A DNA stretch of 10,167 bases from NCBI GenBank assembly GCA_046313675.1, contig JBKBXU010000159.1:1-10167 (forward strand). Reading direction: 5' to 3'. The notes under the pieces were generated by a model. The model saw nothing but the letters and a program-made list of their open reading frames with translations, did no database searches and was not told the origin of the DNA. Positions 1-5,773 of the stretch are shown here, piece after piece (position 1 is the first letter of the stretch; every line of letters begins with the position of its first letter). The position numbers and the translations under genes are program-made. Source of the stretch: JBKBXU01 sp046313675 (lineage in GTDB: Bacteria > Bacteroidota > Bacteroidia > Cytophagales > Cytophagaceae).

Positions 1-182
1 ATGTGGCAGAGCAGTTTACCGGATTGAAAGGCGAATTGGTTGATATTAAAGAAACCATCAGAGGTTTTAATGAAATTATTGATGGAAAACATGATAACCT
101 GCCTGAAGCAGCATTCAACCTTGTAGGAACAATAGAGCAGGCGGTTGCAAAAGGAGAAAAACTTCTTGCAGAAGCAAAATAA
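1..182 (+). CDS. atpD: F1F0 ATP synthase subunit beta, C-terminal end (partial)
   Basis: The reading frame is open from base 3 to a TAA at 180-182, giving the last 59 residues of a protein whose start lies left of the window. The fragment contains LPEAAFNLVGTIEQA followed by a short Lys/Glu/Ala tail, which is the characteristic end of the F1 beta subunit. Beta carries the catalytic nucleotide sites of the membrane-bound ATP synthase on the cytoplasmic side. The gene is followed 45 bp later by atpC, the usual order. None of the catalytic motifs (P-loop, DELSEED) lie in the visible part, so the call rests on this C-terminal signature and on the neighbour. Confidence 0.95.
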   Translation, partial: VAEQFTGLKGELVDIKETIRGFNEIIDGKHDNLPEAAFNLVGTIEQAVAKGEKLLAEAK

Positions 183-189
183 TTAAAAT

Positions 190-211
190 GGTAAGACTTT
201 TTAGTCTTACC
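190..211 (+). promoter_or_regulatory. Intercistronic hairpin between atpD and atpC
   Basis: A perfect 9-bp inverted repeat, GGTAAGACT at 190-198 and AGTCTTACC at 203-211, closes on a TTTT loop. It starts 7 bases after the atpD stop and ends 16 bases before the atpC start. The following bases are CTTAAATTTT, which is not a clean T-run, so this is not a textbook terminator. It could be a weak attenuator, an mRNA processing site or a 3'-end stabiliser that lowers atpC output relative to atpD. The structure is seen directly; the role is inferred. Confidence 0.6.
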
Positions 212-227
212 TTAAATTTTATATATC

Positions 228-476
228 ATGCTTTTAGAAATAATAACACCAGACAATAAAGTTTTCAGTGGAGAGGTAGTATCTGCTAATTTCCCCGGAA
301 CTAATGGTTCATTTGAGGTTGAAATTAATCACGCACCTCTTATAAGCACATTGGGCAAAGGAAACATTGTAATAAATGAGAAAAACCTTCCTGAAAAAAC
401 CTATACAGTTGATGGAGGTATAGTAGAGGTTCTGAACAATAAAATAATAGTTTTGGCTGAAGCAATATTATCCTAA
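228..476 (+). CDS. atpC: F1F0 ATP synthase subunit epsilon, short form
   Basis: This encodes an 82-residue protein beginning MLLEIITPDNKVFSGEV and containing a GSFEVEINHAPLISTLGKG stretch, the typical N-terminal beta-sandwich of the F1 epsilon subunit. Epsilon links the gamma shaft to the c-ring in the ATP synthase central stalk. The usual bacterial epsilon is about 130-140 residues with a C-terminal helical hairpin that can extend and inhibit ATP hydrolysis. Here the protein ends right after the sandwich (VLAEAILS), so that hairpin is absent. No frameshift remnant follows, because a terminator begins 18 bases after the stop, so the short form looks genuine. Short epsilon subunits are known in Bacteroidota. 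The ATG at 228 has no Shine-Dalgarno sequence in front, as is common in this phylum. Confidence 0.95.
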   Translation: MLLEIITPDNKVFSGEVVSANFPGTNGSFEVEINHAPLISTLGKGNIVINEKNLPEKTYTVDGGIVEVLNNKIIVLAEAILS

Positions 477-494
477 CATCAGATCATCTTACAA

Positions 495-533
495 GCATAA
501 AAAAAAGACCTTTGCCGGGTCTTTTTTTTATGC
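495..533. terminator. Bidirectional intrinsic terminator between atpC and the DUF6787-like gene
   Basis: Perfect 16-base inverted arms at 495-510 and 518-533 flank a 7-base loop, TTTGCCG. The arms contain GACC/GGTC next to A8/T8, so on either strand the stem is followed by a T-run. It sits between two convergent genes and covers the stop codon (528-530) of the minus-strand gene, which suits it to ending both transcripts. Confidence 0.9.
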
Positions 534-854
534 TTTATTTAATTCCTTCTTTTTCCCTTTAGGAATCATACGGCCAAAAGTCTTCTTAATAATTCCCCAA
601 AAGAACGAAAACTGCCCACACAAAGTTCCTATTGTAATTAATAATACCTGATAAACAGGGAAGATAACCAGAATCCGTAATGGCCAAAATAACCAGGGAG
701 ACATAGTATCTTTTGTAATATCAAAGAAATCCAATACTGGTTGTCCGACCTTGAGAGACAAAGACCCGGTTACACCAAAAACAAAAAAGATTACTACAAC
801 CTGAAAATTGCTGGTAATGCCCCAACGGATTTTCATTTTTTCAAGAAAACTCAT
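528..854 (-). CDS. Small DUF6787-like membrane protein
   Basis: This 108-residue protein has two predicted membrane segments, at about residues 17-34 and 54-79, and a strongly basic tail (PKGKKKELNKA). The RWGITSNFQ block at residues 10-18 and WPLRILVIFPVYQVLL at 57-72 match my recollection of a small Bacteroidota family now called DUF6787, members of which are sometimes mis-annotated as prolipoprotein diacylglyceryl transferase. It is far too short to be that enzyme. No function is known to me. It is the last gene of the panB - pseudouridine synthase run, 27 bp behind the synthase, and ends inside the shared terminator. The location is inferred to be the inner membrane. Confidence 0.75.
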   Translation of the reverse strand: MSFLEKMKIRWGITSNFQVVVIFFVFGVTGSLSLKVGQPVLDFFDITKDTMSPWLFWPLRILVIFPVYQVLLITIGTLCGQFSFFWGIIKKTFGRMIPKGKKKELNKA

Positions 855-881
855 ACTACTTTATTAATACCAAAGGCAAAT

Positions 882-1607
882 TTACTCTTTAAATTTAAAG
901 TCCCCAAAAAACAAATTGTCCCCTTCAACCAATCGGAACTTATTCCAAAAATGATTATTGGGCAAACCAGCAAAAACCTCAATTAGTTCCTTTTTTACCG
1001 GATGCATAAACTTTAGTTTTCCGGCATGTAAGCAAATGCTTCCATCATCCATTGTTAATTTGTTTCCATACTTCAGGTCGCCGATGATCGGACAGCCAAT
1101 GCCTGCTAATTGCACTCTTATCTGATGGGGCCGTCCGGTGATGGGCTTTACCTCTACCATGCATATCCCATCCAACACATGAATAACTTTATAATCTAGC
1201 TCTGACAAGAGCCCCTTAGGTACTTCTTTATGATGAGACCTGGTAATATTTCTTACAGGATCTTTGATGAGCCAACTCCTGATATGCCCGACTTGCTGCA
1301 CAGGGGTATCTTCCAGGAGAGCATAATAGGTCTTCTCAATCTCTTTATTCCTAAATTGTGCATTCATCCGCTCCAATGCCTTGGAGGTCTTGGCGAGCAA
1401 AACAAGTCCACTCACAGGCCTGTCAAGACGGTGAACCACACCAGTAAAAACATTTCCCTGCTTATTATATTTCTCTTTCAGATATTCTTTGACATGTTCA
1501 GACAAAGGGGTATCACCCGTCTTATCACCTTGAACAAGTATACCGCTCCTCTTATTTACAATAATAAGGTGGTTGTCTTCATAAACTACAGAAAATGCCT
1601 TAGACAC
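882..1607 (-). CDS. RluA-family RNA pseudouridine synthase
   Basis: This 241-residue protein isomerises uridine to pseudouridine in rRNA or tRNA. The family signature HRLDRPVSG is at residues 59-67, with the catalytic aspartate at D62. The later GRPHQIRVQLAGIGCPIIGD block (about 158-177) is also diagnostic of the RluA/RsuA-like fold. There is no N-terminal S4 RNA-binding domain, so it is a short form; which uridine it modifies cannot be read from the sequence. The start is taken as GTG at 1607. There is no in-frame ATG nearby, and the first in-frame stop upstream is the panB stop itself, only three sense codons away. Translation is therefore probably coupled to panB. The final residues (FFGDFKFKE) add nothing recognisable. 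Confidence 0.9.
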   Translation of the reverse strand: MSKAFSVVYEDNHLIIVNKRSGILVQGDKTGDTPLSEHVKEYLKEKYNKQGNVFTGVVHRLDRPVSGLVLLAKTSKALERMNAQFRNKEIEKTYYALLEDTPVQQVGHIRSWLIKDPVRNITRSHHKEVPKGLLSELDYKVIHVLDGICMVEVKPITGRPHQIRVQLAGIGCPIIGDLKYGNKLTMDDGSICLHAGKLKFMHPVKKELIEVFAGLPNNHFWNKFRLVEGDNLFFGDFKFKE

Positions 1608-1616
1608 CAGACTTAG

Positions 1617-2435
1617 TTAATAGGACTCTTCCTCCGAAGGAAAATCCCGGGATTTAACATCTTGAATATAATTCTCTACAGATTTTGTCATAACATCATA
1701 CAAATCAGAATACCTTCTTAGAAACCTTGGATGAAATTCTTTGGTAATCCCTAACATATCATGGGTAACCAACACCTGTCCATCAACATGCGGGCCTGCT
1801 CCAATCCCGATAATTGGAATAGTAAGCTCTTTAGAAACCCTTTCTGCAAGCTGAGCCGGAATCTTTTCCAATACGATTGAAAAGCAGCCCAGTTCCTGCA
1901 AAAGAAGAGCATCTTCCAATAATTTATCAGCTTCCATTTCCTCGCGTGCCCTTACGGTATAGGTGCCAAATTTATAGATCGACTGAGGAGTTAAACCAAG
2001 ATGGCCCATTACCGGAACACCTGCACTTAAAATTCGGATTACAGATTCCTTAATTTCCAGGCCACCCTCCAGCTTAATAGCATGAGCTCCTGATTCTTTC
2101 ATAATACGAATTGCAGATCGTAATGCTTCGGAAGAATTTCCCTGATAAGAACCAAAAGGAAGATCAACCACCACCAACGCACGATGAACAGCCCGAATAA
2201 CTGATGAAGCGTGGTAAATCATTTGATCCAGGGTAATGGGCAGGGTTGTTTCATGCCCGGCAATAACATTAGAAGCTGAATCGCCAACAAGCAAGACATC
2301 GATACCGGCACCATCAAGAATTTTTGCCATAGAATAATCATATGCCGTAAGCATTGATATCTTCTCCTGGCGATTTTTCATTTCCTGAAGCTGATGTGTA
2401 GTTACTCTCTTTATTTCTGTATTATGTACGGACAT
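1617..2435 (-). CDS. panB: 3-methyl-2-oxobutanoate hydroxymethyltransferase
   Basis: This 272-residue enzyme transfers a hydroxymethyl group from 5,10-methylene-tetrahydrofolate to 2-oxoisovalerate to form ketopantoate, the first step of pantothenate and hence coenzyme A synthesis, in the cytoplasm. Family motifs run in order: LTAYDYSMAKILD (29-41), LLVGDSASNVIAGH (48-61), VVVDLPFGSYQ (88-98), AIKLEGG (119-125), GHLGLTPQS (144-152) and IIGIGAGPHVDGQVLV (208-223). By comparison with E. coli PanB, D52, D91 and E123 should bind Mg2+, with E190 as the catalytic base. The length is close to the family norm. The fragment YDYSMAKILDGAGID matches the N-terminal barrel strand. Neither panC nor panD is adjacent. 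It is the first gene of a three-gene minus-strand run with the pseudouridine synthase and the DUF6787-like protein. Confidence 0.96.
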   Translation of the reverse strand: MSVHNTEIKRVTTHQLQEMKNRQEKISMLTAYDYSMAKILDGAGIDVLLVGDSASNVIAGHETTLPITLDQMIYHASSVIRAVHRALVVVDLPFGSYQGNSSEALRSAIRIMKESGAHAIKLEGGLEIKESVIRILSAGVPVMGHLGLTPQSIYKFGTYTVRAREEMEADKLLEDALLLQELGCFSIVLEKIPAQLAERVSKELTIPIIGIGAGPHVDGQVLVTHDMLGITKEFHPRFLRRYSDLYDVMTKSVENYIQDVKSRDFPSEEESY

Positions 2436-2504
2436 TTCAATACTTTTTCATTACAACTCAAAAATAGCAAAAAAGGCAAGAATATCCGTAAATAAAAAAA
2501 TTCT

Positions 2505-2512
2505 CAAAACTA
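2505..2512 (-). promoter_or_regulatory. Candidate -7 element upstream of panB
   Basis: Read on the minus strand this is TAGTTTTG, a full match to the Bacteroidota -7 consensus TAnnTTTG, about 70 bases upstream of the panB start. A second match, TATTTTTG, lies at 2466-2459, closer to the gene. Neither has a well-spaced -33 TTG; the best for the first is TTG at 2536-2538, a 23-base gap instead of about 19. In such AT-rich sequence chance matches are likely, so this is a weak call. Confidence 0.25.
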
Positions 2513-2557
2513 TTTCAAAAACCCCAAAGTTATATCAACATAACCAAGAGAGAAGAT

Positions 2558-2563
2558 AGGAGG
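2558..2563 (+). promoter_or_regulatory. Shine-Dalgarno-like AGGAGG before the 2567 gene
   Basis: A perfect AGGAGG ends only 3 bases before the ATG at 2567. It stands out because other starts in the window have little or no Shine-Dalgarno sequence, as is usual in Bacteroidota. The spacing is shorter than the usual 5-9 bases, so it may be coincidental, but it supports the chosen start. Confidence 0.45.
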
Positions 2564-2566
2564 CGT

Positions 2567-3079
2567 ATGGGAAGTTTAAACAATAAAAACATTCTGGTAT
2601 CATTTGCTCTGATAATTATATGCCTCGGAACCGGGGGATTTACATTTTCACAGTATACGAATAAGACATATTTTAGCAGCAACAGAGGCGGTGGGGAACA
2701 AAAGGATCTGTCCATAGGGCTTTATAATGCATTAAGATATAATGATTTTGATTTATTACACGGACTTCTACCCGGAGATGCCGAAATAAATGAGATCAAA
2801 AAACTTAAAAACGAGCGGGTTTACCTTAACGTCAAAGATTCCGAAGAACTGAGAGGCAAGGTCAGAAATAATTTTAAACGCATAATTGAAACTGCTATCG
2901 ACCAAAGCATGAACTGGTCAACCATTGAGCTGGTAGATGAAAAGTTTGAGGATGGTAAAGTCTTAAATGTTATTCAATTGGAACTTGAAGACGCAAGGAG
3001 TAAACGATTGACAATTACCATTGAGTCAGTAAGGATAAATGGAAAATGGTTTATTCTGGACGGGTATCCTGAAAAATAA
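2567..3079 (+). CDS. Hypothetical membrane-anchored or secreted protein
   Basis: I do not recognise this 170-residue protein. A basic N-terminus (MGSLNNKN) is followed by a hydrophobic stretch at about residues 9-27, a signal peptide or anchor; the cysteine at 19 lacks a proper lipobox, since it is preceded by Ile. A short Gly/Ser linker (37-43) then leads to a soluble domain of about 120 residues. That domain has helices first (LSIGLYNALRYNDFDLLHGLLP) and beta strands last, ending RINGKWFILDGYPEK. The pattern of helices, strands and a final GKWFILDG is reminiscent of NTF2-like or DUF4878-type extracytoplasmic domains, but this is only a resemblance. It is a single-gene unit, divergent from panB and closed by a strong terminator. 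Its product should face the periplasm. Confidence 0.8.
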   Translation: MGSLNNKNILVSFALIIICLGTGGFTFSQYTNKTYFSSNRGGGEQKDLSIGLYNALRYNDFDLLHGLLPGDAEINEIKKLKNERVYLNVKDSEELRGKVRNNFKRIIETAIDQSMNWSTIELVDEKFEDGKVLNVIQLELEDARSKRLTITIESVRINGKWFILDGYPEK

Positions 3080-3109
3080 AAAAAGCGGAGTAAATACTCC
3101 GCTTTTTTT
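3078..3109. terminator. Bidirectional intrinsic terminator between the 2567 gene and floA
   Basis: Perfect 15-base complementary arms at 3078-3092 and 3095-3109 form a GC-containing stem (GCGGAGTA/TACTCCGC) flanked by A7 and T7. The innermost base pair must open to make a four-base loop. The left arm begins inside the stop codon of the upstream gene, and the floA stop codon starts 3 bases beyond the right arm. It is placed to stop transcription from both convergent genes. Confidence 0.92.
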
Positions 3110-3111
3110 AT

Positions 3112-4089
3112 TTATTTATCTGTCTTTTTCTGTTCCTTTCCTCCACCTGCTATGGTTTCTCGCATCTCAGTGTCGGCCTGGACATTTTTCAATCTATGAT
3201 AATCCATAATACCTAGATTACCGCTTCTAAAAGCTTCTGCCATAGCCTTAGGAACTTCAGCTTCTGCTTCAATTACCTTAGCACGAGCTTCCTGAGCCTT
3301 TGCTTTCATTTCCTGCTCTACTGCAACCGCCATTGCACGACGTTCTTCAGCTTTAGCTTCTGCTACTTTAAGATCCGCATTTGCCTGATCAATCTGAAGC
3401 TTCGCCCCAATATTTTCTCCTACATCAATATCTGCAATATCGATGGAAAGAATTTCAAAGGCTGTGCCTGCATCAAGTCCTTTTTCAAGCACCAGTTTAG
3501 AAATACGATCCGGATTTTCCAAAACTCCTTTATGTGTCGATGAAGATCCTATTGAAGTAACAATACCTTCTCCTACCCTTGCCAAAATGGTCTCTTCACC
3601 GGCTCCACCAACCAGTTGAGCAATGTTTGCTCGTACAGTTACCCGTGCTTTGGCAATTAACTGAATTCCATCATTAGCAACAGCTGCTACATTAGGTGTG
3701 TTAATTACCTGAGGGTTTACAGAGATCTGTACCGCTTCAAAAACATCTCTTCCCGCCAAATCAATCGCAGCAGCCTGCTTGAATGTAAGAGGAATATTTG
3801 CTTTATCAGCAGAAATTAAAGCCTTAATAACCTGAGGAACATTTCCTCCTGCAAGATAATGTGTTTCAAGATCATTGGTTGTAAGGTTTAAACCTGCTTT
3901 TGTAGAGGTAATCATGGACTGAACAATCAGGCTTGGCGGCACCTTTCTTATACGCATAAATACCAATTGCAAAAGGCCAACGCGAACATTTGAAAAAACT
4001 GCTGTAATCCAAAGATTAATAGGCACAAAATAGAGAAATATGAATAACCCTATAATGGCGACAATAAGAATAATAAGTAAATTTGTCAT
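3112..4089 (-). CDS. floA: Flotillin-like protein FloA (UPF0365)
   Basis: This 325-residue protein matches the bacterial FloA/YqfA family, scaffold proteins that organise functional membrane microdomains on the inner face of the cytoplasmic membrane. The N-terminus is a hydrophobic hairpin (about residues 4-47, with PINLW in the turn). An SPFH/PHB-like core follows (about 50-225), including KAGLNLTTNDLETHYLAGGN, QISVNPQVINTP and EILSIDIADIDVGENIGAKL. Residues 235-290 form an Ala/Glu/Lys-rich coiled coil, typical of flotillin oligomerisation regions. The tail, SGNLGIMDYHRLKNVQADT, is a family signature. The length is normal. In Bacillus the gene follows an NfeD-like gene; none is visible here. 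It lies 46 bp downstream of proS on the same strand, so it may be co-transcribed with proS or have its own promoter. Confidence 0.94.
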   Translation of the reverse strand: MTNLLIILIVAIIGLFIFLYFVPINLWITAVFSNVRVGLLQLVFMRIRKVPPSLIVQSMITSTKAGLNLTTNDLETHYLAGGNVPQVIKALISADKANIPLTFKQAAAIDLAGRDVFEAVQISVNPQVINTPNVAAVANDGIQLIAKARVTVRANIAQLVGGAGEETILARVGEGIVTSIGSSSTHKGVLENPDRISKLVLEKGLDAGTAFEILSIDIADIDVGENIGAKLQIDQANADLKVAEAKAEERRAMAVAVEQEMKAKAQEARAKVIEAEAEVPKAMAEAFRSGNLGIMDYHRLKNVQADTEMRETIAGGGKEQKKTDK

Positions 4090-4091
4090 AT

Positions 4092-4124
4092 AACAATGTA
4101 TTGTTTAAAAAGTATTGCAATGTA
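4092..4124 (-). promoter_or_regulatory. Dyads and repeated CAATGTA in the proS-floA gap
   Basis: The 46-bp gap contains an inverted repeat, AACAAT/ATTGTT (4092-4097 and 4100-4105), immediately upstream of the floA start. It also contains the palindrome ATTGCAAT (4114-4121). The heptamer CAATGTA occurs twice in the same orientation (4094-4100 and 4118-4124), 24 bp apart. These could be an operator for floA, but the sequence is so AT-rich that chance is a serious alternative. Confidence 0.2.
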
Positions 4125-4135
4125 ATTAAAAAAAT

Positions 4136-5611
4136 TTAATATGCTCTGGCAAAGGCCACTCTTCTTTTTGAAGGCTCACCTGTCACCATACATATGCCAT
4201 CCTCTTCAGGCTGGTCTAATGGAATGCAGCGAATGGTAGCCTTGGTTTCTTCTTTAATCCTATCCTCCGTTTCTGAAGAACCATCCCAATGCGCCATTAC
4301 AAAGCCTCCTTTTTCATCCAGTATCCGTTTAAATTCTTCATACGTATCAACATTGGTGGTATTTTCTGTTTTAAAACTCAGGGCACGTTGGTAAATATTT
4401 TTCTGAATATCTTCCAGTAAATCTTTTATAACATCGACAATGTTATCCATTGAAACTACCATTTTTTCTTTGGTATCTCTTCGGGCAACTTCCACTGTAT
4501 TGTTTTCAAGATCTCTTGGCCCCATTGCTAAGCGTACCGGAACTCCCTTTAATTCATACTCCGCAAATTTAAAGCCCGGTGAGTGCGTATCCCTATCATC
4601 AAATTTAACCGTTATACCCAAGTCAAACAATTTTTTCTTAATACCATTTACCTTTTCAGATATTGCGGTTAACTGATCCTGGTTTTTAATAATAGGTACA
4701 ATGACAACTTGAATAGGAGCCATCATTGGAGGCAAAACCAAGCCTTCATCATCGGAATGCGCCATAATCAAAGCACCCATAAGACGAGTACTTACCCCCC
4801 AGGAAGTCCCCCAAACATATTCCAAACCACCTTCTTTGGTGGCAAATTTTACATCAAATGCTTTGGCAAAGTTCTGCCCCAGGAAATGAGATGTCCCCGC
4901 CTGAAGCGCCTTCCCATCCTGCATCATAGCCTCAATACAATACGTATCCTCAGCACCGGCAAATTTTTCATTCTCTGTCTTCAAACCTTTCATAACCGGA
5001 ATGGCCAAAAAGTTTTCGGCAAACTCAGCATAAACATCCAGCATCCTGGTGGTTTCTTCTACCGCCTCCTGTCTGGTGGCATGAGCTGTGTGACCCTCTT
5101 GCCATAGAAATTCGGTTGTTCTTAAAAATAGCCTGGTACGCATTTCCCACCTGACAACATTAGCCCATTGATTAACCAATAAAGGCAAATCCCTATACGA
5201 TTGAATCCAGTTTTTATACGTACTCCATATGACTGTTTCTGAGGTAGGGCGTACAATTAATTCCTCCTCCAACTTGGCCTCAGGATCAACAATAACACTT
5301 TTATTATCTTCAGAATTTTTTAACCGGTAATGCGTTATTACCGCACATTCTTTCGCAAAACCCTCCACATGACTAGCTTCCCTGCTTAAATAGGACTTGG
5401 GAATGAACAATGGGAAATATGCATTGGTATGGCCGGTTTCTTTAAACATTCTATCAAGAACAGACTGCATTTTTTCCCAGATAGAATACCCATAGGGCTT
5501 AATTACCATACAACCTCTGACAGCAGAGTTTTCTGCCAAATCAGCCTTCTTTACCAATTCATTATACCATAATGAATAATCTTCGCTTCTTTTTGGTAAA
5601 CCTTTACTCAT
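4136..5611 (-). CDS. proS: Prolyl-tRNA synthetase, archaeal/eukaryote-like type
   Basis: This 491-residue class II aminoacyl-tRNA synthetase charges tRNA(Pro) with proline in the cytoplasm. The catalytic domain carries RPTSE (121-125), motif 2 (about 152-171, with RTRLFLRTTEFLWQEGHT) and motif 3 (about 268-291, GTSWGVSTRLMGAL with R276). The anticodon-binding domain spans about 299-405, and a C-terminal domain ends in the family's terminal tyrosine (VAFARAY). There is no editing insertion between motifs 2 and 3, which together with the C-terminal domain marks the short archaeal-type enzyme. In Thermus-type relatives the C-terminal domain binds zinc through four cysteines. Here only C475 (GICMVTG) aligns clearly with a ligand; the CxxxxC pair is replaced by HWDGSSETED (441-450) and the partner of C475 by Thr. 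Zinc binding is thus probably lost. Confidence 0.96.
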   Translation of the reverse strand: MSKGLPKRSEDYSLWYNELVKKADLAENSAVRGCMVIKPYGYSIWEKMQSVLDRMFKETGHTNAYFPLFIPKSYLSREASHVEGFAKECAVITHYRLKNSEDNKSVIVDPEAKLEEELIVRPTSETVIWSTYKNWIQSYRDLPLLVNQWANVVRWEMRTRLFLRTTEFLWQEGHTAHATRQEAVEETTRMLDVYAEFAENFLAIPVMKGLKTENEKFAGAEDTYCIEAMMQDGKALQAGTSHFLGQNFAKAFDVKFATKEGGLEYVWGTSWGVSTRLMGALIMAHSDDEGLVLPPMMAPIQVVIVPIIKNQDQLTAISEKVNGIKKKLFDLGITVKFDDRDTHSPGFKFAEYELKGVPVRLAMGPRDLENNTVEVARRDTKEKMVVSMDNIVDVIKDLLEDIQKNIYQRALSFKTENTTNVDTYEEFKRILDEKGGFVMAHWDGSSETEDRIKEETKATIRCIPLDQPEEDGICMVTGEPSKRRVAFARAY

Positions 5612-5640
5612 TTTTATTCGTTATTGAAATTTGGTACGAG

Positions 5641-5660
5641 TTTTGTATATTACTACAAAA
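5641..5660. promoter_or_regulatory. Dyad 1 in the proS/lipoprotein divergent region
   Basis: The inverted repeat TTTTGTA (5641-5647) and TACAAAA (5654-5660) has a 6-base spacer. It lies 30 bases upstream of the proS start, in its probable 5' leader. It shares the core TTGTA...TACAA with the second dyad at 5699-5723, which hints at a common binding protein. It could also be a small mRNA hairpin. Confidence 0.35.
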
Positions 5661-5676
5661 AAGTATTTCTTTAAGA

Positions 5677-5684
5677 CAAAGATA
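5677..5684 (-). promoter_or_regulatory. Candidate -7 element for proS
   Basis: On the minus strand this reads TATCTTTG, an exact match to the Bacteroidota TAnnTTTG element, about 65 bases upstream of the proS ATG. No TTG stands at the expected distance of about 19 bases. The element lies between the two dyads (5641-5660 and 5699-5723), a position where a bound regulator could act on it. Confidence 0.35.
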
Positions 5685-5698
5685 TATTATAATTATAA

Positions 5699-5723
5699 AT
5701 TATTGTAAAGCCCGTACAATAAT
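5699..5723. promoter_or_regulatory. Dyad 2 in the proS/lipoprotein divergent region
   Basis: The perfect 9-bp inverted repeat ATTATTGTA (5699-5707) and TACAATAAT (5715-5723) surrounds the 7-base spacer AAGCCCG. The GC-containing spacer in very AT-rich surroundings makes the dyad stand out. It is 51 bases upstream of the lipoprotein start and about 60 bp, centre to centre, from the first dyad with the same TTGTA/TACAA core. An operator or a leader hairpin are both possible. Confidence 0.4.
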
Positions 5724-5773
5724 CAAAGAAGAAATTATTCGTTCTATAAGGGCAGAAAGGAAATGATATCCCT

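Noticed and set aside
528..854. Prolipoprotein diacylglyceryl transferase as an identity for the small membrane protein
   Set aside because: At 108 residues and two membrane segments it is far smaller than Lgt and lacks its signature motif.
741..986. An 81-codon plus-strand frame
   Set aside because: It is antisense to two better supported minus-strand genes and has no recognisable features.
1230..1616. A 128-codon plus-strand frame
   Set aside because: It is a shadow of the pseudouridine synthase gene, whose catalytic motif HRLDR is on the other strand.
2530..2715. A 61-codon minus-strand frame opposite the start of the 2567 gene
   Set aside because: It overlaps the signal peptide coding region on the opposite strand. 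Its Pro/Leu-rich sequence is typical of a shadow.
4709..5107. A 132-codon plus-strand frame within proS
   Set aside because: It is antisense to the synthetase catalytic domain and has no independent support.
5572..5766. A 64-codon plus-strand frame across the proS start and the divergent region
   Set aside because: It begins antisense inside proS and covers the AT-rich promoter region. Its Ile/Tyr/Phe-rich composition reflects the base composition, and there is no start signal.
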